The notes: a model not told the origin generated them from the sequence alone. A stretch of 63,618 nucleotides of DNA from Paraburkholderia ferrariae NBRC 106233 (GCF_000685035.1 NZ_BAYB01000043.1:1-63618); one strand, 5' to 3'. Positions 51,610-61,087 are shown, numbered from the stretch's first letter. Program-made: numbers and translations.

Positions 51610-53580
51610 ATGACCGCCATCCTGACTCCCGCCACGCTCGCCTGCCGCGAAGACGGTACGCCGTTTTCGCCGGCTTACGGCGACATCTACCACAGCGCGT
51701 CCGGCGCGTTCGCCCAGTCCGAAGCCGTCTTTCTGCACGGCAACGGGTTGCCCGAACGCTGGCACGGTCGCAGGGTTTTCACGGTGCTCGAGACGGGTTT
51801 CGGCATGGGCGTGAATTTCCTCGCCACCTGGTTGGCATGGCGAAACGATCCGAAGTGTTGCGAGCGGCTGCATTTCGTTTCGGTCGAAAAGTATCCTTTT
51901 GCGCGGCACGATCTGCGCACGGCGCTCGATGCAATCGTTGCGCACGCACCTCATGACACGCTGGCCACGCTCGCGGCCGAACTCGCCGCCGCCTGGCCGA
52001 TGCTCGTGCCGGGCATGCATCGGCTCGAATTCGAAGGCGGGCGCGTCACGCTGACGCTCGTTTTCGGCGACGCGTCCGAAGCGCTTCCCAAAATGTGGGT
52101 ACGCGCGGACGCTTTCTATCTCGATGGCTTCGCGCCGGCGAAGAATCCCGATATCTGGTCGCCGGTCATCTTCAAGGCACTCGCCCGGGTCGCCGGCGAA
52201 AACGCGACCTTCGCGACATGGAGCAGTTCGGGCGACGTCAAGCGCGCGCTCCTCGCCAACGGCTTCGAATACCGCAAGGTGGAAGGCTTCGGCTCGAAGC
52301 GCGCGATGCTCGTCGGCCGTTTCGCGCCGCGCTGGCGCGTGCGCCGCTACGAACCGCCGCTACCGGCAGCCGTGCGCGAGCGTCATGCCATCGTGATCGG
52401 CGCGGGGCTCGCGGGCTGCGCGCTCGTCGAGCGGCTCGCCGCGCGCGGCTGGCGCGTGACGCTCCTCGAGCGCAACGCCGCCCCGGCGCAGGAAGCCTCG
52501 GGCAATCCGGCAGGCGTCTTTCATCCATTGATCTCGCGCGACGACAGCAGCGCCTCGCGCATCACGCGCGCGGGCTTTCTTTATGCGTTGCAGCGCTGGG
52601 CCGCACTCGACGCGGCAGGCATGGCGCTCACACGCTCGCACTCGGGCCTCCTGCACCTCGCGACCGACGACGAATCGCGCGCCGTCGCCGCCGCACTCGA
52701 TTCATTCGGTTATCCCAACGAGTTCGTCCACGCGGTTTCGCGCGAAGCGGCCCAGCATATCGCGGGGGTTGCGCTCGCGCAGGGCGGCTGGTTCTATCCG
52801 CTCGGCGGCGCAATCGATCCGGCATCGTTGTGCCGCGCACAATGCGCGGCCGCCGGGCCGCTGCTCGATGCCCGCTTCGGTGTGAAGGCGGCGCGCATCG
52901 AACGCTCGGGAGAAGACTGGTGCGTGTTCGACGAGCATGGCGCGCTCGTGGCCCAAGCCAGCATCGTGATCTTCGCGAATGCGCATGACGCCTCGCGCGC
53001 CGCATCGCTGGACCATGCCCCCACGCGCATCGTGCGCGGGCAGCTCACGCTCGTCCCGCATAGCCCGCTCGCGGGCCTGCGCGTCCCCGTGATCGGCGAC
53101 GGCTATGCCGTGCCGCTCGCCAACGGCGTGACACTCGCCGGCGCCACCTACGAAGTCGACGACGACGACCTCGCCCTGCGTCCCGCCGGGCACCTCGAAA
53201 ACCTGGAGCGCGTCGCAGACATGCTGCCGGAACTCGCAGCGCTCCGCGACGCTGGCCATGCAGACGAATGCAGCGGCCGCGTCGCGTTTCGCTGCGTAAC
53301 GAGCGACCGCCTGCCAATGATCGGCCAGCTCGGCGACGAAGCCGCGGCGCGAGAAAACGCGCAACGTCTCGCCGGCGCATGGCCGCTCGACCTGCCGCGC
53401 ATGGCGGGTCTTTACGGCGCCTACGCCTATGGCTCGCGCGGGCTCGTCTGGTCGGCGCTCGGCGCCGAACTCATCGCCTCGCAACTGGAAGGCGAGCCGT
53501 GGCCGCTCGAACGCGAACTCGCCGATCAACTCGATCCCGCACGCTTTCTGCAGCGCGCCTTGCGCCAGCGCAGTCTTTGA
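51610..53580 (+). CDS. mnmC: Bifunctional tRNA mnm5s2U biosynthesis protein MnmC
   Basis: A 656-aa protein. The N-terminal SAM-dependent methyltransferase (VFTVLETGFGMGVNFL; AFYLDGFAPAKNPDIWS) converts nm5s2U to mnm5s2U. The C-terminal FAD-dependent oxidase (HAIVIGAGLAGCALVERLA; ASGNPAGVFHPLI; RVAFRCVTSDRLPMIGQ) converts cmnm5s2U to nm5s2U. It completes the pathway begun by MnmE/MnmG. The start at the ATG 51610 matches the family. DnaA boxes lie directly after its stop. Confidence 0.96.
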   Translation: MTAILTPATLACREDGTPFSPAYGDIYHSASGAFAQSEAVFLHGNGLPERWHGRRVFTVLETGFGMGVNFLATWLAWRNDPKCCERLHFVSVEKYPFARHDLRTALDAIVAHAPHDTLATLAAELAAAWPMLVPGMHRLEFEGGRVTLTLVFGDASEALPKMWVRADAFYLDGFAPAKNPDIWSPVIFKALARVAGENATFATWSSSGDVKRALLANGFEYRKVEGFGSKRAMLVGRFAPRWRVRRYEPPLPAAVRERHAIVIGAGLAGCALVERLAARGWRVTLLERNAAPAQEASGNPAGVFHPLISRDDSSASRITRAGFLYALQRWAALDAAGMALTRSHSGLLHLATDDESRAVAAALDSFGYPNEFVHAVSREAAQHIAGVALAQGGWFYPLGGAIDPASLCRAQCAAAGPLLDARFGVKAARIERSGEDWCVFDEHGALVAQASIVIFANAHDASRAASLDHAPTRIVRGQLTLVPHSPLAGLRVPVIGDGYAVPLANGVTLAGATYEVDDDDLALRPAGHLENLERVADMLPELAALRDAGHADECSGRVAFRCVTSDRLPMIGQLGDEAAARENAQRLAGAWPLDLPRMAGLYGAYAYGSRGLVWSALGAELIASQLEGEPWPLERELADQLDPARFLQRALRQRSL

Positions 53581-54423
53581 AACAGGCACGCGCGTCCGCG
53601 GCACCGGGGTTATCCACCCCGGTCTGTGGATAACTGCGCAGATTGCAGGTGCAACGCGTGTGGAATCGATGTGGACGTAAACGGGGTAACTTGCAAGGCA
53701 CCCGGAATGACCAAAAAGTTACCCCGGGAACGCAGGCTGCGCCGCACATCCTTTGCAACCGGTTGTGCGTACGCCAAGTCTCTGATCCGCCGAAGTTATT
53801 CAGGGTTGTCCACAGGAATGCCGTCCCCTTGTTAACTTCTACTACGTATACATACGGTAAACCGTAAACCCAAGCTGAAACCACCGGCGTCGCGCCATGT
53901 TCCTTGCTGTTACGGTTCGCCACGCGATCGATGGAGTACGGTCACTTTTTCCGTATCCGTCAGAAAACGGGCGCAATTACCGCTTCGGTATGGGCTTGCG
54001 GGAGTGCCAGGCCAATTGCAAAAAAGCTATGGCACAATCGCCGTTCTTCCCGCGTCGCGTGCCGCAACCGACGGCCGACGCGTCCAAGGAACGGATGCCA
54101 CCTGTCCTGACTCTGAGCGCACAGGAGAGACGGCAGCGTTCGTTCATCCATCGCGGGCGCAGCCATCGCATGTACGCGCCCGCACCGGTTGTCTGCCGTT
54201 TCCGGCACGCCGGCGCCGTGTTTTCCCGCCGTTGCGCAAGTCATGCAGCCGCAGGGTCGAACGCTACGCCGGCGAAGCGCGCACCGGCATCGAATCGTCT
54301 GGCCAAAGGGCCGCGCGCCGGGTGACAGAAACCCGTGCGGCACGCCGCTTGCCTGTGCCTCGCTGCGTCCCCGTCGTGATCGATTGCCGCCAGACAGCCG
54401 GACCTCAAGGAGAAGCCAACAAG
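53581..54423. other. Long non-coding region with DnaA boxes
   Basis: 843 bp. It holds DnaA boxes TTATCCACC (53610-53618), an inverted perfect box (53625-53633) and TTGTCCACA (53806-53814). There are also the palindrome ACCGGGG-N7-CCCCGGT (53603-53623), GGGGTAAC/GTTACCCC (53683-53690, 53718-53725) and direct repeats of GTAAACC near 53857-53870. No gene supported. It may be a DnaA-binding regulatory or origin-associated locus. Confidence 0.55.
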
Positions 54424-55629
54424 ATGAAGTCGGCGTTTTCGTTCTTTCCCGCGTGGCCGCTGCAGCTCGACGGCATCTTCTGGGCAGGCTTCGCGCTGCT
54501 CGCCGCCGGGCTGTGCGGCGAGCTCTGCTACCGGGCGTGGCGGCTGCCGCGCATTTCGGGCTATGCCGTGATCGGCCTGATTGCCGGTTCGGCGGGTTTT
54601 GGCGTCATCGATACCGAAGTCGCCCAGGATGCGCGGCCGCTCCTCGACGTGGCGCTCGGCCTGCTGCTGTTCGAACTCGGCAGCCGGCTCGATCTGCGCT
54701 GGATCCGCCGTAATCCGTGGCTCATTCTTTCGAGCCTCGCGGAAGCCACGCTTACGTTCGTGCTGGTGCTGGCCGTGCTGCTGTTCCTCAATGTGCCGGT
54801 GATGGTGGCGCTCGTCGTGGCATCGATTGCCATGGCCACGTCGCCCGCCATGGTGATCCAGCTCAAGACCGAACTGCGCGCCGAAGGCCAGGTCACGCAG
54901 CGGCTTCTCACGCTTACCGCGTTGAACAGCATGTACGCGGTCGTCGTCGAAAAACTCGCTTCGGGCTGGCTGCATCAGGAGATCTACGGCAACCTGATCG
55001 CCACCATCCTGCAGCCGCTTTATCTGCTCGTGGGATCGTTGATCGTCGCCTATGGGCTCGCGCGCGCCTGCATGCTGTTCTACCGTCGGCTGAGTCCGCA
55101 GGACGAGCATTCGTTCGTCGCGCTCTTCGGCCTCGTGCTGCTGGCTATCGGCATTGCCCACGTGCTCAAGCTCTCCACGATCCTGAGCCTGCTTGCCGCC
55201 GGCATCATCGTGAAGAATTTCGAAGCGCGCCCACAGTTGTGGCCGCAACATTTCGGCACGGCCGGGTGGCTCCTCACCGTGATTCTGTTCGTGCTCACGC
55301 TCACGACTTTCGAATGGCACGACATCCTGGTGGGCGGCGTGGCGGCGGCCGGGCTGATCGTCGCGCGATTCGTCGGGAAACTGATCGGTGTGCTGATCTT
55401 CGCGAAGCCGAGCGGGCTGGAGTGGAAGCAGGGCGTGGCACTGGGCGTTGCCTTGACGCCCATGTCGGCACTCGCGCTCCTGCTCATGGAGGACACCTAC
55501 GAGCTTTATCCGAACTTCGATCCGCATCTGCGGGCGATCGTGATGTGCGCGATCGTCGTGCTGCAGCTCATCGGACCGTGGCTCGTCTATCGCGCGCTTG
55601 CCCTCGTGGGCGAGCGGGGCGAGCAATAG
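54424..55629 (+). CDS. Cation/proton antiporter (CPA2, Kef-like)
   Basis: A 401-aa inner-membrane protein with about 12 helices. It has LPRISGYAVIGLIAGSAGFG, LLLFELGSRLDLRWI, VASIAMATSPAMVIQ and VALTPMSALALLL, typical of Na+/K+:H+ antiporters of the KefB/RosB group. No C-terminal RCK domain. The start at the ATG 54424 (AGGAG upstream) removes a long non-homologous opening. It lies 109 bp before the YbdK-type ligase gene. Confidence 0.88.
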   Translation: MKSAFSFFPAWPLQLDGIFWAGFALLAAGLCGELCYRAWRLPRISGYAVIGLIAGSAGFGVIDTEVAQDARPLLDVALGLLLFELGSRLDLRWIRRNPWLILSSLAEATLTFVLVLAVLLFLNVPVMVALVVASIAMATSPAMVIQLKTELRAEGQVTQRLLTLTALNSMYAVVVEKLASGWLHQEIYGNLIATILQPLYLLVGSLIVAYGLARACMLFYRRLSPQDEHSFVALFGLVLLAIGIAHVLKLSTILSLLAAGIIVKNFEARPQLWPQHFGTAGWLLTVILFVLTLTTFEWHDILVGGVAAAGLIVARFVGKLIGVLIFAKPSGLEWKQGVALGVALTPMSALALLLMEDTYELYPNFDPHLRAIVMCAIVVLQLIGPWLVYRALALVGERGEQ

Positions 55630-55738
55630 CCACAGCAATCGCCGTTTTCAGCGGCGACTTTTTACCGTGGCACTGCGCACCGCTCCACTGACCGGAGGCG
55701 GTGCGCCTGCCATTGCCACTCTCTAGCATGGGGATGCC

Positions 55739-56854
55739 ATGTCACTGGAATCATTTGTCGACTCGAAACCGTTCACGTTCGGGATCGAACTCGAAATGCA
55801 GATCGTCAACACGCACGACTACGATCTGACGAAGGCCGGCAGCGACCTGATGCGTCTCGTCAAGGATCAGGAGATTCCGGGCAACATCACGCCCGAGATC
55901 ACCGAAAGCATGATCGAGCTCTCCACCGGCATCTGCACGACGCACGAGCAGGCCGTGACCGACCTGCGCAAGATCCGCGACACGCTCGTTGCCGCTGCCG
56001 ACCGACTCAACGTCGGTCTGTGCGGCGGCGGCACGCATGCGTTCCAGCAATGGAGCGACCGCCGCATCGTCGATACGCCGCGCTTTCAATACCTTTCGGA
56101 ACTCTACGGATATCTGGCCAAGCAGTTCACCGTGTTCGGCCAGCACGTCCATATCGGCTGCCCGGACCCGGACAGCGCCCTGTTCCTGCTGCATTCGCTC
56201 TCGCGCTTCATTCCGCACTTCATTGCGCTTTCGGCGTCGTCGCCGTACGTGCAGGGCGTCGATACGGGATTTCACTCGGCACGCCTGAATTCCGTGTTCG
56301 CGTTCCCGCTTTCGGGGCGCGCGCCGTTCGTGCTGAGCTGGGAAGACTTCAAGGAGTACTTCTCGAAGATGGTGCACACCGGCGTTGTCAACAGCATGAA
56401 AGATTTTTACTGGGACATCCGGCCGAAGCCCGGCTTCGGGACCATCGAGGTGCGCGTGATGGACACGCCGCTTTCGGTCGAGCGGGCGGCGGCCATTGCC
56501 TGCTACATCCAGACGCTCGCGCGCCATCTGCTCACCGACCGGCCGATCGCGCCGCTCGAGGACGACTACCTCGTCTATACCTTCAACCGCTTCCAGGCCT
56601 GCCGTTTCGGTCTTGCCGGCACCTGCGTGAATCCCCAGACGGGCGAGCGGCGCACCATCTCCGAAGACATTCTGGAGACGCTCGAACAGATCGCCCCGCA
56701 TGGCGAGGCGCTGGCTTCGACCCGGGCGCTCACCGAAATCGGCACGATCGCCCGCGGCCAGGCCAACGACGCCACGTGGCTGCGCGAAGTGGTTGCGCAA
56801 GAGAAGTCCTTGCACGAGGCGGTGCGCCAGCAGTGCCTGCGCTGGCGTGCCTGA
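55739..56854 (+). CDS. YbdK-type carboxylate-amine / glutamate-cysteine ligase-like enzyme
   Basis: A 371-aa protein of the GCS2 group. Blocks FTFGIELEMQIVNTHDYDL, ITPEITESMIELSTGIC, GTHAFQQWSDRRI, GQHVHIGCPD and GTIEVRVMDTPLS contain the metal/ATP-binding Glu and His residues. E. coli YbdK has weak gamma-glutamylcysteine synthetase activity. The window also encodes a classical GshA (29440), so this enzyme may have another substrate. Downstream of the Kef-like antiporter, probably co-transcribed. Confidence 0.92.
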   Translation: MSLESFVDSKPFTFGIELEMQIVNTHDYDLTKAGSDLMRLVKDQEIPGNITPEITESMIELSTGICTTHEQAVTDLRKIRDTLVAAADRLNVGLCGGGTHAFQQWSDRRIVDTPRFQYLSELYGYLAKQFTVFGQHVHIGCPDPDSALFLLHSLSRFIPHFIALSASSPYVQGVDTGFHSARLNSVFAFPLSGRAPFVLSWEDFKEYFSKMVHTGVVNSMKDFYWDIRPKPGFGTIEVRVMDTPLSVERAAAIACYIQTLARHLLTDRPIAPLEDDYLVYTFNRFQACRFGLAGTCVNPQTGERRTISEDILETLEQIAPHGEALASTRALTEIGTIARGQANDATWLREVVAQEKSLHEAVRQQCLRWRA

Positions 56855-57563
56855 GGTGCGATCCGCGGTGACGGTCCGAGGCATCTGCCTCGTCCGGGAG
56901 GGCGCTTTCGGGCGCCCTTGCTGATGTCTTCGCAGTGCTCAGTTTGCGGCCGGGCACGCTCGTCTTGGGCAAAAACGCGTGCCTGAGCGCTCAGCGAGAA
57001 TTTTTTTTCGTGGCCTGACCGTTCATTTCGACGTCCTCCAGGATTTCTGGGCGTCCGCCGCTGATGTATTCCCGTGCAATAAAAATACACTCAAACGGGG
57101 GCGACCTGCGGGTAACGACTGAAAAGCCTGAAAACTCAAAGGTCTGCGAAATGACGGCCGTGCGACAACCGTACAGATTCCAGTTGCGTTCGGGCGAGAA
57201 ATACGGGATAACCTGGGAAAGCGCCAATTGGGGCATGCGCGTTATCAAGCGCTTACCCACATACTATTAGCGCGCTTATCAACGGGTTATCCACAATTCG
57301 CGCTGGATAACTTAGCTGTGCGATTTGCTACTCTCGCATAGAATGTCGGTTTGTCGCGAAGGCCGCGGGGTGAAGACCGCGCCCGAAGCTGTAGCGGCGA
57401 GAAAGAATGACTGTGCAAAACCACCGGACAAGCGGTTGGAAGAAGCAGTAATTTTTTGAGATGGTTTGCGATCCGGAATACCGGACGCAGGTTTCCCACA
57501 AGTCCGTCGGCCTATGCGGCGGCCGACGACGCAGCGCAAGCTGCCAATAACCAGCGAAAGACT
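56855..57563. other. Long non-coding region containing the DnaA-box array
   Basis: 709 bp, locally AT-richer than the backbone. From left: a GC hairpin (56899-56918), T8 (57001-57008), an A-rich stretch (57076-57090), the DnaA-box array (57242-57310) and a second AT-rich stretch (57445-57470). Short reading frames inside were rejected. Candidate chromosomal origin. Confidence 0.6.
57242..57310. other. Candidate oriC: phased DnaA-box array
   Basis: TTATCAAGC (57242), TTACCCACA (57253), TTATCAACG (57276), the perfect TTATCCACA (57287) and the inverted TTATCCAGC (57302-57310). Starts on the plus strand are 11, 23 and 11 bp apart, i.e. about one or two helical turns. Confidence 0.6.
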
Positions 57564-58202
57564 ATGAGCGAAGGCGTATACGGAGAGCAGGCAGCCGGGC
57601 GGGTGACCCATAGCCTGCTGCGACTCAGCACGGCGATGCGGAGCCAGGCATGGGACTGGGCTGAAGGGGCGGGACTCACGCCTACCCAGGGCGAAATTCT
57701 CGTGCTGCTGATGCAGCGCAAGGGGCCGATGCGCCTCGGCGAGATCGCGCGGGAGACGGCGCTGACCGCCGCGACGACCAGCGACGCGGTGAGCACGCTC
57801 GAAACCAAGGGGCTCGTGGAAAAGCGCCGTGCGCTCGACGACGGCCGCGCCCTCGCGGTGCGTCTCACGTCGCGTGGCCGCACGGCGGCGAAGAAGGCGG
57901 CGCAATGGCCGGACTTCCTCGCGAAGGCGGTCGGCACGCTGCGTGGCGACGAGCAGGCCGTGTTCTACCGCACGCTGCTCAAGACGGTCTACCAGCTCGA
58001 AGTCCAGGAAGCCATCCCGCAGCACCGGATGTGCCTGACCTGCTCGCACTTCGAGGTCAGCAAGAACCCGAAGAAGGTGCCGCACCACTGCAAGCTGCTC
58101 GGGATCGACATGACCGATACCGATCTGCGCCTCGATTGTTCGGTGTACGAACAAGCTGACGCGACGACGCAGAAGAAGAACTGGAAGATCTTCGCGGCGT
58201 AA
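57564..58202 (+). CDS. MarR-like winged-helix protein with C-terminal Cys cluster
   Basis: A 212-aa protein. Residues about 10-145 form a MarR-type winged helix (LTPTQGEILVLLMQRKGPM, LGEIARETALTAATTSDAVS, LETKGLVEKRRALDDGRAL). The C-terminal part carries C157-x2-C160 … H175-C176 … C192 (MCLTCSHF, VPHHCKLL, LDCSVYE), a likely zinc or iron-sulfur site not found in ordinary MarR proteins. The start at the ATG 57564 follows GAAAG. It lies right beside the DnaA-box array. Confidence 0.82.
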   Translation: MSEGVYGEQAAGRVTHSLLRLSTAMRSQAWDWAEGAGLTPTQGEILVLLMQRKGPMRLGEIARETALTAATTSDAVSTLETKGLVEKRRALDDGRALAVRLTSRGRTAAKKAAQWPDFLAKAVGTLRGDEQAVFYRTLLKTVYQLEVQEAIPQHRMCLTCSHFEVSKNPKKVPHHCKLLGIDMTDTDLRLDCSVYEQADATTQKKNWKIFAA

Positions 58203-58327
58203 TGTGATGGCTGCATCCTGCGGCCATCCGCTCGCTTGAGCGGATGGCGCCGCGCGCCGGTGGCGCACTGCCGCCGGCGCGCCCGTTTTTGCCTGGCCGA
58301 CAAGCCTCGACGAACTGGAAAGCGCCG

Positions 58328-59047
58328 ATGAATCGCGAAGTATTGGCTGTCCGCCATGTGTATTTCGAGGACCTCGGCAGCTTCGAGCGCGTGCTCGGCG
58401 AGCGCGGCCGGCTCGTGCGCTACCTCGATATCGGCTTTGCGCGCCTGCATGCGCTCAATCCTGTTTCGGCTTCGCTGATGGTGATTCTCGGCGGCCCGAT
58501 CAATGCCTGCGACGACGCCCGCTATCCCACGCTCGGCCCGCTTGCGGCTCTCATCGAAAAGCGCATTGCCGCCGGCCTCCCTACGCTCGGCATTTGCCTC
58601 GGTGCCCAACTGATCGCCCGCGTGCTCGGTGCGCGCGTCTACGCGGCGCCGCAGGCCGAGATCGGCTGGTCGCCGCTCACGCTCACCGATGCGGGGCGTG
58701 CGTCGCCGGCGCGTCATCTGGATGGCGAAGCCACCTCCATGCTGCACTGGCATGGCGATACCTTCGATTTGCCCCAGGGCGCCACGCGCCTCGCATCGAC
58801 GTCGGTCTGCGAAAACCAGGCCTTTGCGTGGGGCAAGCACGTGCTCGCGCTTCAGTGTCATCCCGAAGTGCGCGCCGACCGGTTCGAGCCCTGGCTGATC
58901 GGACACGCGGCCGAGATCGCGCATGCGGGCGTCGATATCAATGCCTTGCGCGCGGATACGGCGCGGCTCGGCCCGCGCCTGGAAGAGCAGGCGAGCCGCA
59001 TGTTCGGCGAATGGCTCGATGCCGTCGATGCGCCGGCCCACTCCTAA
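58328..59047 (+). CDS. Class I glutamine amidotransferase-like protein
   Basis: A 239-aa protein with the full triad: C90 in LGICLGAQLIARVLG, H178 and E180 in LQCHPEVRAD. Similar stand-alone enzymes are annotated as GMP synthase-like GATases and may hydrolyse gamma-glutamyl compounds. The start at the ATG 58328 gives the family N-terminus (MNREVLAVRHVYFEDLG). It lies 125 bp after the MarR-like gene, same strand. Confidence 0.9.
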   Translation: MNREVLAVRHVYFEDLGSFERVLGERGRLVRYLDIGFARLHALNPVSASLMVILGGPINACDDARYPTLGPLAALIEKRIAAGLPTLGICLGAQLIARVLGARVYAAPQAEIGWSPLTLTDAGRASPARHLDGEATSMLHWHGDTFDLPQGATRLASTSVCENQAFAWGKHVLALQCHPEVRADRFEPWLIGHAAEIAHAGVDINALRADTARLGPRLEEQASRMFGEWLDAVDAPAHS

Positions 59048-59183
59048 GCGCTTCTGAAGCGTTGCGCGGCTGCGCGAGCGAATCTGGTTCTGGTCTTGCC
59101 ACGCGGCCTTGGGCCAGGCGTCTGCGCATGAAAAGCCTGCGTGCTATTCTCGAACGCTCCTTGTCCCGTTCGCGATATCTCCC

Positions 59184-60296
59184 ATGAGCCCGCTCTTCAC
59201 CCCGCTCGCGTTGCGCGGCATGACGCTCGCCAATCGCATCGTCGTTTCGCCCATGTGCCAGTATTCGGCCGTTCGCGGCGAAGCCAACGACTGGCACATG
59301 ATTCACCTTGGGCATCTCGCGCTTTCCGGCGCGGCGATGCTCTGCATCGAGGCCACGGCGGTGGAGCCGGATGGACGCATCACGCCGGGCGATCTCGGCT
59401 TGTGGGACGACGCGACCGAAGAGGCGCTCGTGCCCGTGCTCGCCGCCATCCGCCGCCATTCGCCCATCCGCGTGGCCATGCAGCTCGCGCATGCGGGACG
59501 CAAGGCGTCGAGCCACGTGCCCTGGGAAGGCGGTCAACTGATTCCGGTTGCCGAAGGCGGCTGGTTGCCGTGGGCGCCCTCGGCGCTCTCGCACAAGGAA
59601 GACGAACCGCCGCCGCTCGCGCTCGATGTGGCCGGCCTCAATCGCATTCGCGAAGCGTTCAGGGCGTCGGCGCGGCGCGCGGCCCGGCTCGGCATCGACG
59701 CAATCGAACTGCATGCCGCGCACGGCTATCTGCTGCACCAGTTCCTCTCGCCCATCGCGAACCAGCGCAGCGACGAATACGGCGGCTCGCTCGAGAACCG
59801 CATGCGTTTCCCACTGGAAGTGTTCGACATCGTTCGCGCCGAGTTTCCGGAAGATCGTCCGGTAGGCGTGCGCGTGTCGGCCACCGACTGGGTGGAAGGC
59901 GGCTGGACGCCCGACGACACCGTCGTATTCGCCGAAGCGCTCAAAAAGCGCGGCGCGGACTGGATCGACGTATCCTCGGGCGGTGTTTCGCCACTGCAGA
60001 AGATTCCGCTCGAGCCCGGCTATCAGGTGCCGTTCGCGCGCAAGGTGCGCGAGGCCACGGGCATGGTCACCATCGCGGTAGGTCTCATCACCGATGCATT
60101 GCAGGCCAACCAGGTCATTGCCGATGGCGACGCCGATCTGATCGCCATGGCGCGCGCCATGCTCTACGATCCGCGCTGGCCGTGGCACGCCGCGGCGCAA
60201 CTCGGTGCCAGCGTGAACGCGCCGCCGCAGTACTGGCGCTCGCAGCCGCGCGATCAGAAAAGCCTCTTTGGCGAGACGAAGATCGGGCAGCGTTGA
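59184..60296 (+). CDS. NADH:flavin oxidoreductase, Old Yellow Enzyme family (YqjM-like)
   Basis: A 370-aa FMN-binding TIM barrel: IVVSPMCQYSAVRGEANDWH with C25 at the flavin-tuning position of the YqjM class, QLAHAGRKASS, AIELHAAHGYLLHQFLSP and NQRSDEYGGSLENR. It reduces activated C=C bonds of enones or related xenobiotics. The start at the ATG 59184. Followed by the SET gene after 263 bp. Confidence 0.94.
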   Translation: MSPLFTPLALRGMTLANRIVVSPMCQYSAVRGEANDWHMIHLGHLALSGAAMLCIEATAVEPDGRITPGDLGLWDDATEEALVPVLAAIRRHSPIRVAMQLAHAGRKASSHVPWEGGQLIPVAEGGWLPWAPSALSHKEDEPPPLALDVAGLNRIREAFRASARRAARLGIDAIELHAAHGYLLHQFLSPIANQRSDEYGGSLENRMRFPLEVFDIVRAEFPEDRPVGVRVSATDWVEGGWTPDDTVVFAEALKKRGADWIDVSSGGVSPLQKIPLEPGYQVPFARKVREATGMVTIAVGLITDALQANQVIADGDADLIAMARAMLYDPRWPWHAAAQLGASVNAPPQYWRSQPRDQKSLFGETKIGQR

Positions 60297-60559
60297 TCGT
60301 CTCTGCCCGGCACGCATTGCATGGAATCGCGTGATGCATTCGCAGTACGCGAGGCTGACGAGTTGAACGAAGGCGCTGCGAGCGTGTACGATTCCAGTTG
60401 TGGCGCGCCCGGGCGTGGCACGCATGCGGCGCCTTCTGGGCGCCGCGTTTGCGTCGGGAGACGCGCAGCCGTCGCGGCCTTGTCGATTGATTGCCGCGTA
60501 GCGTGTGTGCCGTTCGCCTGAGCCGGGATGGTCTCCCCAGTACATCACAAGGATTCTCA

Positions 60560-61087
60560 ATGAGTGGACGCAAGATCGTGGTGCGCCAGTCCGGCGTGCA
60601 CGGTAAGGGCGTGTTTGCGGCGATGCCGATCGAAGCGGGCGCGCGCCTGATCGAATACAAGGGCGAGCGCATCTCCTGGAAGGAGGCGCTGCGGCGTCAT
60701 CCGCACAATCCGGACGAACCGAATCACACGTTCTATTTCGCGCTCGACGAGGGCGGCGTGATCGACGGCAAGGTGAACGGCAACAACGCGCGCTGGATCA
60801 ACCACTCGTGCGCGCCGAACTGCGAAGCCGAAGAGATCGACGGTCATGTTTACATTCACGCGCTGCGCGATATCGCGGAGGGCGAGGAGCTGTTTTACGA
60901 CTACGGTCTTGTGATCGACGCGAAGCAGACGCGCAAGCTCAAGCGCGAATACGAATGCCGGTGCGGCGCGCGCAAGTGCCGCGGCACGATGCTCGCCGCG
61001 CCCGAGAAAGAGAAGGACAAGGACAAGGAGAAGGGCAAGAAGGCGGCGAAGTCCGGGAAGTCGGAGAAGGGCAAGAAAAAGAAGTGA
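60560..61087 (+). CDS. SET-domain protein methyltransferase
   Basis: A 175-aa protein. SET core: GVHGKGVFAAMPIEAGARLI, RWINHSCAPNCEA (NHSCAPNC at 81-88, SAM/pseudoknot motif) and GEELFYDYGL. A post-SET-like Cys cluster C133-x-C135-x4-C140 (YECRCGARKCRG) is followed by a very Lys-rich tail (KDKDKEKGKKAAKSGK…). Probably methylates lysine in a bacterial protein; target unknown. AGGA precedes the ATG at 60560. Confidence 0.9.
   Translation: MSGRKIVVRQSGVHGKGVFAAMPIEAGARLIEYKGERISWKEALRRHPHNPDEPNHTFYFALDEGGVIDGKVNGNNARWINHSCAPNCEAEEIDGHVYIHALRDIAEGEELFYDYGLVIDAKQTRKLKREYECRCGARKCRGTMLAAPEKEKDKDKEKGKKAAKSGKSEKGKKKK

Noticed and set aside
53626..53835. Short open frame after mnmC
   Set aside because: Overlaps DnaA boxes and palindromes; no start signal or family.
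54004..54423. N-terminal extension of the antiporter gene
   Set aside because: 140 codons of Arg/Pro-rich sequence with no membrane helix; the conserved protein begins at 54424.
57064..57270. Open frame of 68 codons inside the DnaA-box region
   Set aside because: No ribosome binding site, no homology seen, and it overlaps the phased box array.
58938..60560. Open frame of 540 codons antisense to the OYE-type gene
   Set aside because: The plus-strand enzyme has all family motifs; the antisense product has none.
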